Origin: RBG-16-66-20 sp040752005
GTDB lineage: Bacteria; Pseudomonadota; Gammaproteobacteria; Burkholderiales; SG8-39
DNA: 64,000 nt
Reading direction: 5' to 3'
NCBI GenBank assembly: GCA_040752005.1
Contig: JBFMFX010000008.1
Coordinates: 1-64,000 of the forward strand
Shown here: piece by piece, positions 10,063 through 17,849 of the stretch
How positions within the stretch are numbered: position 1 is the first letter of the stretch
Layout of the letters: each line of letters begins with the position of its first letter
Notes under the pieces: generated by a model
Told to the model about the DNA's origin: nothing
The model's input: the letters and a program-made list of their open reading frames with translations, nothing else
Database searches by the model: none
Made by a program: the position numbers and the translations under genes

Positions 10063-11271
10063 ATGAAAATGAGGCTTCTGCTTGCATTGCCGGCGGCCGC
10101 ACTGCTCGCTGCAGCGGGGTCCGCGTCGGCCCAGACCGTGGTGGGCGTGACGGCGACCGAAATCAAGATCGGCAATACCAACCCGTACAGCGGTCCGGCC
10201 TCCGCCTACGGCACCATCGGCAAGGCGATCGGCGCCTACTTCAACATGGTGAACGACCAAGGGGGCATCAACGGCCGCAAGATCACCTACATCACCTACG
10301 ACGACGGCTACAGCCCGCCCAAGACCGTCGAGATGGTGCGCAAGCTCGTCGAGCAGGACCGCGTGGCGCTGGTGTTTCAGCCCCTCGGCACCCCGCCGAA
10401 CAGCGCGATCCACAAGTACATGAACCAGATGAAGGTGCCGCAGCTCTTCGTCGCGACCGGCGCCACCAAGTGGAACGACCCGAAGAACTATCCCTGGACG
10501 ATGGGCTGGCAGCCCAACTACCAGACCGAGGGTCGGATCTACGCCGCCTACGTGCTGAAGAACGTCAAGGACGCGAAGATCGGCATCCTCTACCAGAACG
10601 ACGACTACGGCAAAGACTACCTCAAGGGGTTCGAGGACGGGCTCGGCGCGCAGGCCTCCCGGCTCATCGTGATGAAGCAGAGCTACGAGGTGACCGATCC
10701 GACGGTGGACTCGCAGATCGTCAACCTGAAGAACAGCGGCGCGAACGTCTTCTTCAACATCACGATCCCGAAGTTCGCGGTGCAGGCGATCAAGAAGGCG
10801 CACGACATCGGCTGGAAGCCGCTGCACCTGCTCAACAACGTGTCCAGCTCGGTCGGCACGGTGCTCAAGCCGGCAGGGACCGAGGCGTCGAAGGACCTGA
10901 TCACGGCGCTGTATCTGAAGGACTACACCGATCCGCAGTGGAAGAACGACAAGGGCATGCTCGAGTGGGTGGCGTGGATGAAGAAGTACTACCCCGAGGG
11001 CAAGCTCGAGGACGGGTTCAACATCTACGGCTACTCGGTGGCGCAGACCCTGGTGCACGTGCTGCGGCAGTGCGGCAACGATCTTTCGCGCGAGAACATC
11101 ATGCGCCAGGCAGCGAACATCAGGAATCTGGAGCTGCCCCTGCTCCTTCCGGGGATCAAGATCAACACCGGCCCGAACGACTTCGCGCCGATCGAGCAAT
11201 CGCAGCTTGCGCGCTTCAACGGCGAGCGCTGGGAGCTGTTCGGCGAGGTGATCAGCGCCGGCGGCCACTGA
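10063..11271 (+). CDS. Periplasmic substrate-binding protein of the Liv-type ABC transporter
   Basis: This is a family-6 type extracellular ligand-binding protein of 402 residues. A cleavable signal peptide is visible (basic MKMR, a hydrophobic run LLLALPAAALLAAAG, and a likely cut after ASAQ). The mature part starts with GVTATEIKIGNTNPYSGPAS and has the two-lobe pattern with YDDGYSPPKTVEMVRKLVE and ILYQNDDYGKDYLKGFEDG. It delivers a small organic ligand to LivHM. In this subgroup the ligand is often an organic or aromatic acid rather than leucine, and the presence of an acyl-CoA ligase on the other strand fits that (inference). It is the last gene before an intrinsic terminator at 11293-11320. 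Confidence 0.92.
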   Translation: MKMRLLLALPAAALLAAAGSASAQTVVGVTATEIKIGNTNPYSGPASAYGTIGKAIGAYFNMVNDQGGINGRKITYITYDDGYSPPKTVEMVRKLVEQDRVALVFQPLGTPPNSAIHKYMNQMKVPQLFVATGATKWNDPKNYPWTMGWQPNYQTEGRIYAAYVLKNVKDAKIGILYQNDDYGKDYLKGFEDGLGAQASRLIVMKQSYEVTDPTVDSQIVNLKNSGANVFFNITIPKFAVQAIKKAHDIGWKPLHLLNNVSSSVGTVLKPAGTEASKDLITALYLKDYTDPQWKNDKGMLEWVAWMKKYYPEGKLEDGFNIYGYSVAQTLVHVLRQCGNDLSRENIMRQAANIRNLELPLLLPGIKINTGPNDFAPIEQSQLARFNGERWELFGEVISAGGH

Positions 11272-11292
11272 GCCCGCCGCAGTTGGACGGAG

Positions 11293-11320
11293 AGCCCGCC
11301 GCGCGCGGGCTTTTCCTTTT
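11293..11320 (+). terminator. Intrinsic terminator after the liv operon
   Basis: A GC-rich hairpin with 7-bp arms AGCCCGC and GCGGGCT and a five-base loop is followed by TTTCCTTTTC. It lies 22 bases after the binding-protein stop codon and 19 bases before the next ATG. Both stem and T-rich tract are seen directly. This is the clearest rho-independent terminator in the window. Confidence 0.85.
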
Positions 11321-11338
11321 CGGCACGGGGGAAAAGCC

Positions 11339-12112
11339 ATGGACCTGAGCGAAAAGGTGCGCAGTCTCAAGCCCGCAGGGATGAGCGCGGAGGAATGGGC
11401 GGTGCGGCTGGAACTCGCCGCCTGCTACCGCGCGTTCGACTGGCTGGGCTGGACCGAGCTCATCTACAACCACATCACGGCGCGCGTTCCGGGCCCCGAG
11501 CGCCACTATCTCATCAACCCCTACGGCCTGTGGTACAGCGAGGTCACGGCGTCGAACCTGATCAAGATCAACCTCGCGGGCGAGCCGGTGGACGGCTCGC
11601 AATACCCGGTGAACCGCGCCGGGTTCGTCATCCACAGCGCGATTCACGCCGCGCGCGAGGACGCGCACTGCATCATCCACACGCACTCGACGGCCGGAAG
11701 CGCCGTCGCCTGCAAGAAGGAAGGTCTGCGCTTCGACAATTTTTACAGCGCGATCCTGTATGGCGAGGTGGCGTACCACGACTTCGAGGGTGTCACCACC
11801 GACGTCGCCGAGCAGCCGCGGCTGGTCGCGAGCCTCGGCAACAAGAACGTGCTGATCCTGCGCAACCACGGCCTGCTCGTGGTCGGGACCTGCGTTGCCG
11901 ACGCCTTCATCCGCTACTGGACGCTGGAGCGCGCCTGCCAGATCCAGGCCGCGACCGACGCGATGGCGGGCGAGAACCTCCCGATCGCGCAGGCGGTGCT
12001 GGAGGACACGCCCCGGCGCGTCGCCGCCTTCCGTACCGCCCCGCGGCCCGGCGGGGAGGCGTTCGACGCGCTGCTGCGCCGCGCCGGGATCCGTTACGAA
12101 GACATCGCCTGA
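11339..12112 (+). CDS. Class II aldolase/adducin-family protein (copy 1)
   Basis: This 257-residue protein has the zinc-dependent class II aldolase/adducin fold. Likely metal ligands are the histidines in CIIHTHSTAGSA and the later histidine in ILRNHGLLVVG. Conserved framing segments include YNHITARVP, LINPYGLWYSE and NRAGFVIHSAIHAAR. Family members are aldolases, epimerases or decarboxylases acting on hydroxy acids or sugar phosphates, and the substrate here is unknown. The gene begins its own unit just after the liv terminator and is followed ten bases later by a carboxymuconolactone-decarboxylase-like gene. A paralogue with the same motif order lies at 53475-54254. Confidence 0.85.
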   Translation: MDLSEKVRSLKPAGMSAEEWAVRLELAACYRAFDWLGWTELIYNHITARVPGPERHYLINPYGLWYSEVTASNLIKINLAGEPVDGSQYPVNRAGFVIHSAIHAAREDAHCIIHTHSTAGSAVACKKEGLRFDNFYSAILYGEVAYHDFEGVTTDVAEQPRLVASLGNKNVLILRNHGLLVVGTCVADAFIRYWTLERACQIQAATDAMAGENLPIAQAVLEDTPRRVAAFRTAPRPGGEAFDALLRRAGIRYEDIA

Positions 12113-12122
12113 GGAGAAGCGA

Positions 12123-12512
12123 GTGGACAAGCGACCGCACAAGGAACGCTACGAGGACGGCCTGAAGACGCGCCGGGAAGTGCTCGGCGCCGACTACGTG
12201 GACCGGGCGATGGCCGGCGTGGACGAGTTCAGCCGGCCGTTCGCCGAGCTGCTCAACACGTACTGCTGGAACGATATCTGGAACCGTCCGGGGCTGCCGC
12301 GCAAGACGCGCTCGCTGCTCAATCTGGCGATGCTCTCGGCGCTCGGCAGGGAGCACGAGCTGAAGCTGCACATCCACGGCGCGCTCAACAACGGGGCCAC
12401 CAAGGAGGAGATCCGCGAAGTGTTCCTCCAGGTCGCGATCTACTGCGGCGTGCCGGCGGCGGTGGTGAGCTTTCGCTGCGCACGCGAGGTCTTCCGGGAG
12501 CGCGGCGTCTGA
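12123..12512 (+). CDS. Carboxymuconolactone decarboxylase family protein (PcaC-like)
   Basis: This 129-residue alpha-helical protein resembles 4-carboxymuconolactone decarboxylase/AhpD-fold proteins. It has a TRSLLNLAMLSALGREHELKLHIHGALNNGATKEEIREVFLQVAIYCGVPAA core, which in the PcaC family includes the catalytic His and Glu region. PcaC converts gamma-carboxymuconolactone to beta-ketoadipate enol-lactone, but many relatives have other or unknown functions, and no other protocatechuate gene is present. The GTG start at 12123 is preceded by GAGGAG at good spacing and is ten bases after the aldolase stop. Its end runs directly into a gene remnant at 12512. Confidence 0.85.
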   Translation: MDKRPHKERYEDGLKTRREVLGADYVDRAMAGVDEFSRPFAELLNTYCWNDIWNRPGLPRKTRSLLNLAMLSALGREHELKLHIHGALNNGATKEEIREVFLQVAIYCGVPAAVVSFRCAREVFRERGV

Positions 12513-12678
12513 CCAGCACGGCGCGGACGGTCGCCTTCATCGGCCTGGGGACCATGGGCCGGCGCATGGCCGCCAATCTCGGGCGCGCCGGCTGGGTGCT
12601 GCGGACCTACGACCTCGACGGTTCCGGGACCACACCGAGTTCCTGCACTATCTGGAACGTCTCAGGCCGCGGGCCTGA
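12512..12678 (+). pseudogene. Remnant of a 3-hydroxyisobutyrate dehydrogenase-like gene (internal deletion)
   Basis: Reading from the stop of the previous gene, one frame encodes TVAFIGLGTMGRRMAANLGRAG, the typical N-terminal Rossmann GxGxMG motif of the beta-hydroxyacid dehydrogenase family. It is followed by only about 15 further plausible residues (WVLRTYDLDGSG). At ~12621-12628 the coding signal jumps to another frame, which encodes DHTEFLHYLERLRPRA and a TGA at 12676-12678, resembling the last helix of the same family. About 240 residues of the normal ~290 are missing, and no ATG start is visible. The likely history is that an NAD-dependent dehydrogenase followed the aldolase and PcaC-like genes and lost its middle. 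An assembly collapse is the alternative. The tail overlaps the 3' end of the convergent gene at 12662. Confidence 0.6.
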
Positions 12679-14020
12679 GCTGGGCGGCGAACGTCCGCTC
12701 CATCTCGCGCCGCAGCCTCACCGCGGCGAGCGTCGTGTCCACGGCGACATCGCTCCAGGCGAGCGGCTGCCCGGCGGGTACCGCGCGCAGGAGCTTGCAG
12801 CCCTGCGCGAGACCGAGCGGCAGACACCCTTGCGCGAGAGAGTCGGCCGCCGGCATCAGCCGCCCGACCACGGTATAGCCGCCTTCTCCGTCGAGGATTT
12901 CGCCGGCCTTCAGGTCGCGCTTGGCCGTCGCCACCGCATCGGCGCGCCAGCCCGTGGCGCAACCCGTGGGTTCCCGGCGCAGACCGACGGATGCGACCGA
13001 GATTCCGACCTCCAGCCCGATCAGGTGCCAGCGCTTGTACATGCAGGCGTAGCGCCCCGTGGAATCGGTCTGCACGCCGTACTCGGCGAAGCAGCGGCGG
13101 ATGTACTCGGTCTCGCCTTCGAACACCACCCAGACGCCGAAGCGGATGTCGTAGGCAATCGGCCGGCCGTCGCGTTCCAGCGACGAGATCACCTCGACCT
13201 GTCCCTTGTGATGCAGCACGCCGCCCTCGGTGCGCGGGCGCATCAACTCCGGAATCCGGTCCACCGACGCCGCCGGGTAGAGCAGCCCTTCGGGCGCGGG
13301 CGTCAAGCCGGTCGCGTTGCATACCGCGCTCGTTTCGATGGCGGGCTTGGAACCGTCGAGGAAGGAGTTGAACATCTTCGGGTTCAGGCCTCCCGCCTTC
13401 GCCTGCTCCGGAGTCAGGCCGTAATACTCCCACACCGTCTCCGGCGTGGACTGCGCATAATGCGGCAGCCACTTGTGGCCGCGGCCCGCGGCGACCACCG
13501 GAAAACCCGCCGCACGCGCCCAGTCCACCAGGTCGCAGATGAGCGCCGGCTGATCGCCGTAGGCAAGGCTGTAGACGACGCCCGCCTCCGCCGCGCGCCG
13601 GGCGAGGATCGGTCCGCAGAAGCAGTCTGCCTCCACCGTCACCATCACCACATGCTTGCCGTTGCGGAACGCCGGCAGGACATGCTCGACCGCCGCGACG
13701 GGATTGCCGGTCGCCTCGATCACGACGTCGATCGCGGGGTGCGACACGAGCGCACGCCAGTCCTCCGACACATGCGTCAGGCGCTTTCGCAGCGCTTCAT
13801 CCAGCGTCGCGGCAGCGAAGCGCTCCGGCTCCCAGCCGACGCGCGCAAGGTTGGCGCGCGCGTTATCCGGCGAAAGGTCGGCGATGGCCGCCACATGCAC
13901 GCCGGGCGTGCGCGGCACCTGCGCCAGATACATCGCGGCGAACTTGCCCGCGCCGATCACGCCGACGCGAAGCGGCCTGCCCGCGGACTCGCGTTGCACA
14001 AGGAGCGCGTGCAAATTCAT
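12662..14020 (-). CDS. NAD(P)-binding oxidoreductase with C-terminal SAF domain (homoserine dehydrogenase-like, COG4091 type)
   Basis: The 452-residue product begins with a Rossmann fold (RVGVIGAGKFAAMYLAQV, then AIADLSPDNAR) and contains a catalytic-domain stretch with VVIEATGNPVAAVEHVLPAF and VMVTVEADCFCGPIL. It ends in a SAF-like beta-clip region from about residue 345 (AVATAKRDLKAGEILDGEGGYTVVG). This domain order matches the predicted homoserine dehydrogenase/SAF family, whose members act on small hydroxy acids or sugar acids; the substrate is not known. Its ATG (14020) overlaps the stop of the upstream PhyH gene as ATGA, so the two are translationally coupled and probably work in one pathway. 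The ATG at 14071 inside the upstream gene is less likely. Confidence 0.82.
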   Translation of the reverse strand: MNLHALLVQRESAGRPLRVGVIGAGKFAAMYLAQVPRTPGVHVAAIADLSPDNARANLARVGWEPERFAAATLDEALRKRLTHVSEDWRALVSHPAIDVVIEATGNPVAAVEHVLPAFRNGKHVVMVTVEADCFCGPILARRAAEAGVVYSLAYGDQPALICDLVDWARAAGFPVVAAGRGHKWLPHYAQSTPETVWEYYGLTPEQAKAGGLNPKMFNSFLDGSKPAIETSAVCNATGLTPAPEGLLYPAASVDRIPELMRPRTEGGVLHHKGQVEVISSLERDGRPIAYDIRFGVWVVFEGETEYIRRCFAEYGVQTDSTGRYACMYKRWHLIGLEVGISVASVGLRREPTGCATGWRADAVATAKRDLKAGEILDGEGGYTVVGRLMPAADSLAQGCLPLGLAQGCKLLRAVPAGQPLAWSDVAVDTTLAAVRLRREMERTFAAQLRPAA

Positions 14021-14862
14021 GCGGCCTGCCGCAGTCCGCGCAGCTCTTCGGGCGGCGTGCCGTCCTTCCACGGCAGCGGCACCTCCGGCTCGGCGAGCAG
14101 GCAGTCATCGGCAAGCGGCGTGATCGGCGTGAAGTCCCGGTGCGCGATGTAGCCCGGACGCTTGAACCGGCGAATAGGGTTCGACACGGCGCACAGCGAC
14201 AGGTACACGATCCACCGGTCCCACGGCGTGAGGTTGCTGCCGGAGGCGTGCACCAGGCACGAGTGAAACACGATCACGGACCCCGGCGGCCCCTTCGGGG
14301 CGACGATGCCGCCGCGCGCGACGAGCTGCGCGATGGTGGCGTTGTCAATCGTCCACAAGGGATAGCTCGTGGTGGTCGTGTCGTGTCCCGCCTCGACCAC
14401 GCCGTGTTGGTGCGAGCGCGGAATGAACATCAGCGGCCCGTTGAACTCGTTCACCTCGGCGAGAAACAGCGCGATGTTCATCGCCCGCGCCTGCGGCATG
14501 TCGTCGTCGCGCCTCCAGGTCCCATAGTCCTGGTGCCACTGCCAGACGTCGCCGTCGAACGCCGCCTTGGCGTTGATCTTGAACTGGTGCATGTAAACCT
14601 GCTCGCCGAGGAGCTGCGCCACCGGCTCGACCAGGCGCGGATGGCGCGCCAGGCGCGCGAACGCCGGGTTGTACATGTGGGCGGCGAAGCTGGTGCGCGG
14701 GGTACTGCCATCCTTTTCCCGCACCACCTCCGGCCGGCGCTCGGCAAGGATGGCCGGAACTTCCCGGTTCAGCCGCGCCACTTCCTCGGCTGAAAACAGG
14801 TTCGGAAAGAAGAGATAGCCCTCGCGCTCGAACTGCTCCGCCTGTTCCCGAGTTAGCCGCAT
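14017..14862 (-). CDS. Phytanoyl-CoA dioxygenase (PhyH) family protein
   Basis: This 281-residue protein is a predicted Fe(II)/2-oxoglutarate-dependent dioxygenase. The iron facial triad is visible as WHQDYG (His-x-Asp) and a distal histidine in FHSCLVHASGSNL. The RWIVYLSLCAV segment following it supplies a likely 2-oxoglutarate-binding arginine. PhyH-family enzymes hydroxylate or demethylate small substrates in the cytoplasm; the substrate is unknown. The ATG at 14862 has a near-perfect ribosome site AAAGGAGG, and a consensus -10 box lies 37 bases upstream. It forms a two-gene operon with the SAF-domain oxidoreductase, suggesting hydroxylation followed by dehydrogenation (inference). It is divergent from a peptide-type binding-protein gene. 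Confidence 0.85.
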   Translation of the reverse strand: MRLTREQAEQFEREGYLFFPNLFSAEEVARLNREVPAILAERRPEVVREKDGSTPRTSFAAHMYNPAFARLARHPRLVEPVAQLLGEQVYMHQFKINAKAAFDGDVWQWHQDYGTWRRDDDMPQARAMNIALFLAEVNEFNGPLMFIPRSHQHGVVEAGHDTTTTSYPLWTIDNATIAQLVARGGIVAPKGPPGSVIVFHSCLVHASGSNLTPWDRWIVYLSLCAVSNPIRRFKRPGYIAHRDFTPITPLADDCLLAEPEVPLPWKDGTPPEELRGLRQAA

Positions 14863-14898
14863 CCGCGCCTCCTTTTGCGCCCCGCCCCGAATCAGGCG

Positions 14899-14904
14899 AT
14901 TATA
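14899..14904 (-). promoter_or_regulatory. -10 box for the PhyH operon
   Basis: The minus strand reads a consensus TATAAT here, giving a predicted transcription start near 14892 and a leader of about 30 bases carrying the strong AAAGGAGG ribosome site. The -35 region is not well conserved. On the plus strand a weaker TAGACT (14916-14921) may serve the divergent binding-protein gene, and a short dyad CCCGG-N5-CCGGG lies at 14931-14945. Confidence 0.5.
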
Positions 14905-14970
14905 GGGTCCTCTGCTAGACTGATCGCTTCCCGGGGTCACCGGGCAAGACAGGACAGAGGAGGAGCCTTC

Positions 14971-16542
14971 GTGAAACTGACAACCGTCATCGCGGCGCTC
15001 GCCCTTGCAGCGGGAGCGGCGCAGGCCGCGCCGCTCAAGTGGGCGGCGCAAAACGACATCCTGACGCTCGACCCGCACTCGCAGAACCACGCGACCACCA
15101 ATTCGATTCTGCAGCACGCCTACGAGGGACTTACCCGGTACACGAAGGACTACAGGATCGAACCGGCGCTGGCGACCGGCTGGAAGCAGATCTCGGACAC
15201 CCACTGGCGCTTCACGCTGCGCAAGGGCGTCAAGTTCCACGACGGCTCGCCGTTCACCGCCGACGACGTGGTGTTCTCGTTCGGACGCATCATGCAACCG
15301 CAGGGCACGATGCAGATCTACGTCACCGGGGTCAAGGAAGTGAAGAAGGTGGACGACCACACCGTGGACTTCATCCTCGCCGGGCCGGTGCCGATCCTGC
15401 TCCGGAACATCGTGGATTTCCGCATCATGAGCAAGACCTGGGCGGAGAAGACGCGCTCGGAGAACGTGCAGGACTATCGCAAGAAGGAGGAAACGTTCGC
15501 CTCGCGCAACGTCAACGGCACCGGGCCCTACATGATCAAGAGCTGGGCGCCGGACAAGAGCATCACCATGGAACACTTCAAGGGCTGGTGGGGCAAGCTC
15601 GACGGCAACGTCACCGAGGTGACGTACAACCCGATCAAGGCCGACGCCACCCGCGTCGCCGCGCTGATTTCCGGTGACGTGGATCTGGTCACCGACCTGC
15701 CGGTCCAGGACGTCGAGCGGCTGAGGAAGGAACCGAAGCTCAAGGTGCTCGACGGCCATGAGGTGCGCACCATCTTCATCGGCATGGACCAGCACAGCAA
15801 CGAGCTGAAATATTCCGACGTCAAGGGCGCCAATCCCTTCAAGGACAAGCGTGTGCGCGAGGCGCTCCACATCGCCGTGGACCGCGAGGCCATCAAGCGC
15901 GTCACCATGCGCGGCCTGTCGATTCCCGCCGGGATCATGGTCGCGCCCGGCGTGCACGGCTGGTCGAAGGACCTCGACGTGCCCGCGAAGGTGGATCTTG
16001 CGCGCGCGAAAAAGCTGCTTGCCGAGGCGGGCTACCCGAACGGGTTCGAGTTCACGCTCGACTGCCCGAACAACCGCTACGTCAACGACGAGAAGATCTG
16101 CCAGGCGCTCGTCGGCATGTGGGCGAAAATCGGCATGCGGGTCAAGCTCAACTCGATGCCGTTCGCCAACTTCATCCCGAAGATCCTCAACCACGACACC
16201 AGCGCCTACCTGCTCGGCTGGGGCGTGGCCACCTTCGACGCGCTCTACACGCTGCAGTCGCTGGTGCGCACCAAGACCACCGGCGCCGACGGCAACTTCA
16301 ACCTCGGCCGCATCAGCGATCCCAAGCTCGACAACACGATTGACGCGATCAAGATCGCGACCGATCCGGCCGCGCGCGACGCGCTGCTGCGCGAGGCGCT
16401 GGCCAAGACGCGCGACGAGGTGTACTACATCCCGCTGCACCACCAGCTGCGGCCGTGGGCGATGAAACGAACCGTCACCACGGTGCACAGCGCCGACGAC
16501 CGTCACCAGGCGCGCTTTACGCGCGTCGCGGGAGGCGTCTGA
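14971..16542 (+). CDS. Peptide/nickel-type ABC transporter substrate-binding protein (family 5)
   Basis: The 523-residue product has a signal peptide (KLTTVIAALALAAGAAQA, with cleavage after AQA). The mature protein has family-5 hallmarks: LDPHSQNHATTNSILQHAYEGLTRY, LRKGVKFHDGSPFTADDVVFSF, and KRVREALHIAVDREAIKR. Family members bind dipeptides, oligopeptides, glutathione, opines or nickel in the periplasm. The GTG start is set by AGAGGAGGAG upstream and by the signal peptide. No permease or ATPase genes of the Dpp/Opp type follow; instead an amidohydrolase overlaps its end. The binding protein must therefore use a transporter encoded elsewhere or have lost its partners. Coupling to a peptidase-like amidohydrolase points to peptide-like substrates (inference). 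Confidence 0.9.
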   Translation: MKLTTVIAALALAAGAAQAAPLKWAAQNDILTLDPHSQNHATTNSILQHAYEGLTRYTKDYRIEPALATGWKQISDTHWRFTLRKGVKFHDGSPFTADDVVFSFGRIMQPQGTMQIYVTGVKEVKKVDDHTVDFILAGPVPILLRNIVDFRIMSKTWAEKTRSENVQDYRKKEETFASRNVNGTGPYMIKSWAPDKSITMEHFKGWWGKLDGNVTEVTYNPIKADATRVAALISGDVDLVTDLPVQDVERLRKEPKLKVLDGHEVRTIFIGMDQHSNELKYSDVKGANPFKDKRVREALHIAVDREAIKRVTMRGLSIPAGIMVAPGVHGWSKDLDVPAKVDLARAKKLLAEAGYPNGFEFTLDCPNNRYVNDEKICQALVGMWAKIGMRVKLNSMPFANFIPKILNHDTSAYLLGWGVATFDALYTLQSLVRTKTTGADGNFNLGRISDPKLDNTIDAIKIATDPAARDALLREALAKTRDEVYYIPLHHQLRPWAMKRTVTTVHSADDRHQARFTRVAGGV

Positions 16543-17819
16543 GGACGAAGCGGCGCGCGGCCGCGGCGGCGCGGCCGGCGCGCCAGATCCTGCTGCGCCA
16601 CGCCGCCCTGCTCGATCCGGAACGGGGCGAGATCAAGGGCGGCGTGTCGGTGCTGGTCGAGGGCGACACGATCCGCGAGGTTTCGCGCCGACCGATCCGC
16701 GCCCCGCGGGCACTGGCGATCGACTGCGCCGGCCGCACGCTGATGCCCGGGCTCATAGACTGCCACGTGCACGCGTGCCTGTCGGAGGTCACTCTCCGCA
16801 ATCTCGAATCGGTGCCGCTCACGCTGATGACGGCGCGCGCGGCGCAGTCCCTCAAGGCCATGCTCGCGCGCGGCTTCACCACCGTGCGCGACACCGGCGG
16901 CGCCGACTGGGGCCTGAAGGAAGCGGTGGCACAGGGCCTGATCGAGGGCCCGCGCCTGTTCATCGCCGGACAGGCGATCGGGCCGACCGGCGGGCACTCG
17001 GACGTGCGCCGGCGCACCGACTACGGCATGTCGTGCCGCTGCGGCAACGCGATGCGCTTCTGCATGGGCATCGCCGACGGCGCCGACCGGGTGCGAGCGG
17101 CGGCGCGCGAGCAGCTCCGCCAGGGCGCCGATCACGTGAAGATCATGGTTTCGGGCGGTGTCGCGAGCCCGTACGATCCACTGGAGAGCCGCCAGTTTTC
17201 GCGCGCGGAAATCACCGCGGCGGTGGAGGAAGCCGAGGCGTTCGGCCGATACACCGCCGCCCACGCCTACACGCCGGAGGCGATCGAGCGCGCCGTGACC
17301 TGCGGCGTGCGCACCATCGAGCACGGCAACCTGATTGACGAGCGCACCGCCCGCCTGATGAAGCGCAAGCGGGCGTACCTGGTCGCCACTCTGGTGACCT
17401 ACCACGCGATGAAGGAACGCGCGGCGCAGTTCGGCATGAGCGCCGACATGCTGGCAAAGAACGATCTGGTGATCGAGGGCGGGCTGCGCTCGCTCGAAAT
17501 CTGCAGGCGCGCCGGCGTCGAGGTCGGCTTCGGCAGCGACCTGCTCGGCCCGCTTCAGACCGAGCAGGGCCGCGAGTTCCTGCTGCGCCGTGAAGTGCTG
17601 CCGCCCGCCGAGATCCTCCGCCAGGCGACGCGCGTCGGGGCCGAGATCGTGGGCATGCCCGGGCGTCTCGGCATCGTGCGTTCGGGAGCGCTCGCCGACC
17701 TGCTGGTGGTGGATGGCGATCCACTCCGGAAGATTGAGCTGCTCGCCGGCCAGGGCGAGCACCTCGCACTCATCATGAAGGCGGGCCGGCTGGTGAAGAA
17801 CCGCCTTGCCGCGACCTGA
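16539..17819 (+). CDS. Amidohydrolase (imidazolonepropionase/Xaa-dipeptidase-like)
   Basis: This is a metal-dependent TIM-barrel hydrolase of about 426 residues. Metal ligands seen are HVH in LIDCHVHACL, a likely carbamylated lysine in DHVKIMVSGG, histidines in AAHAYTPEA and TIEHGNLID, and the catalytic aspartate in GFGSDLLG. This arrangement, with a binuclear centre, fits the COG1228 group, which includes Xaa-Arg/Xaa-Lys and Xaa-Pro dipeptidases. There is no ATG, GTG or TTG at the expected N terminus. The best site is a CTG at 16539 that overlaps the previous stop (CTGA), with GGGAGG just upstream. The alternative is an ATG at 16455 inside the preceding gene. Tight coupling to a peptide-type binding protein supports a role in hydrolysing an imported peptide-like compound. 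No signal peptide is seen. Confidence 0.8.
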   Translation: MRTKRRAAAAARPARQILLRHAALLDPERGEIKGGVSVLVEGDTIREVSRRPIRAPRALAIDCAGRTLMPGLIDCHVHACLSEVTLRNLESVPLTLMTARAAQSLKAMLARGFTTVRDTGGADWGLKEAVAQGLIEGPRLFIAGQAIGPTGGHSDVRRRTDYGMSCRCGNAMRFCMGIADGADRVRAAAREQLRQGADHVKIMVSGGVASPYDPLESRQFSRAEITAAVEEAEAFGRYTAAHAYTPEAIERAVTCGVRTIEHGNLIDERTARLMKRKRAYLVATLVTYHAMKERAAQFGMSADMLAKNDLVIEGGLRSLEICRRAGVEVGFGSDLLGPLQTEQGREFLLRREVLPPAEILRQATRVGAEIVGMPGRLGIVRSGALADLLVVDGDPLRKIELLAGQGEHLALIMKAGRLVKNRLAAT

Positions 17820-17820
17820 G

Positions 17821-17849
17821 GCGGCGCGCGGTCATCGCCCGCGCGCCGC
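17821..17849. terminator. Perfect 11-bp inverted repeat between convergent genes
   Basis: The arms GCGGCGCGCGG and CCGCGCGCCGC are separated by seven bases. The hairpin covers the stop codon of ftsB and follows the amidohydrolase stop by one base. It lacks a T tract on either side, so it may act as a bidirectional attenuating hairpin or mRNA 3'-end stabiliser rather than a strict intrinsic terminator. Confidence 0.45.

Noticed and set aside
12554..14152. A long plus-strand frame beginning inside the dehydrogenase remnant
   Set aside because: Only its first ~35 codons resemble a protein family. The rest is antisense to the SAF-domain oxidoreductase gene and shows biased low-complexity composition.
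14931..14945. A CCCGG-N5-CCGGG dyad upstream of the peptide-type binding protein
   Set aside because: It is short, GC-only and expected by chance in this composition. No regulator is adjacent, so it is mentioned only within the promoter note.
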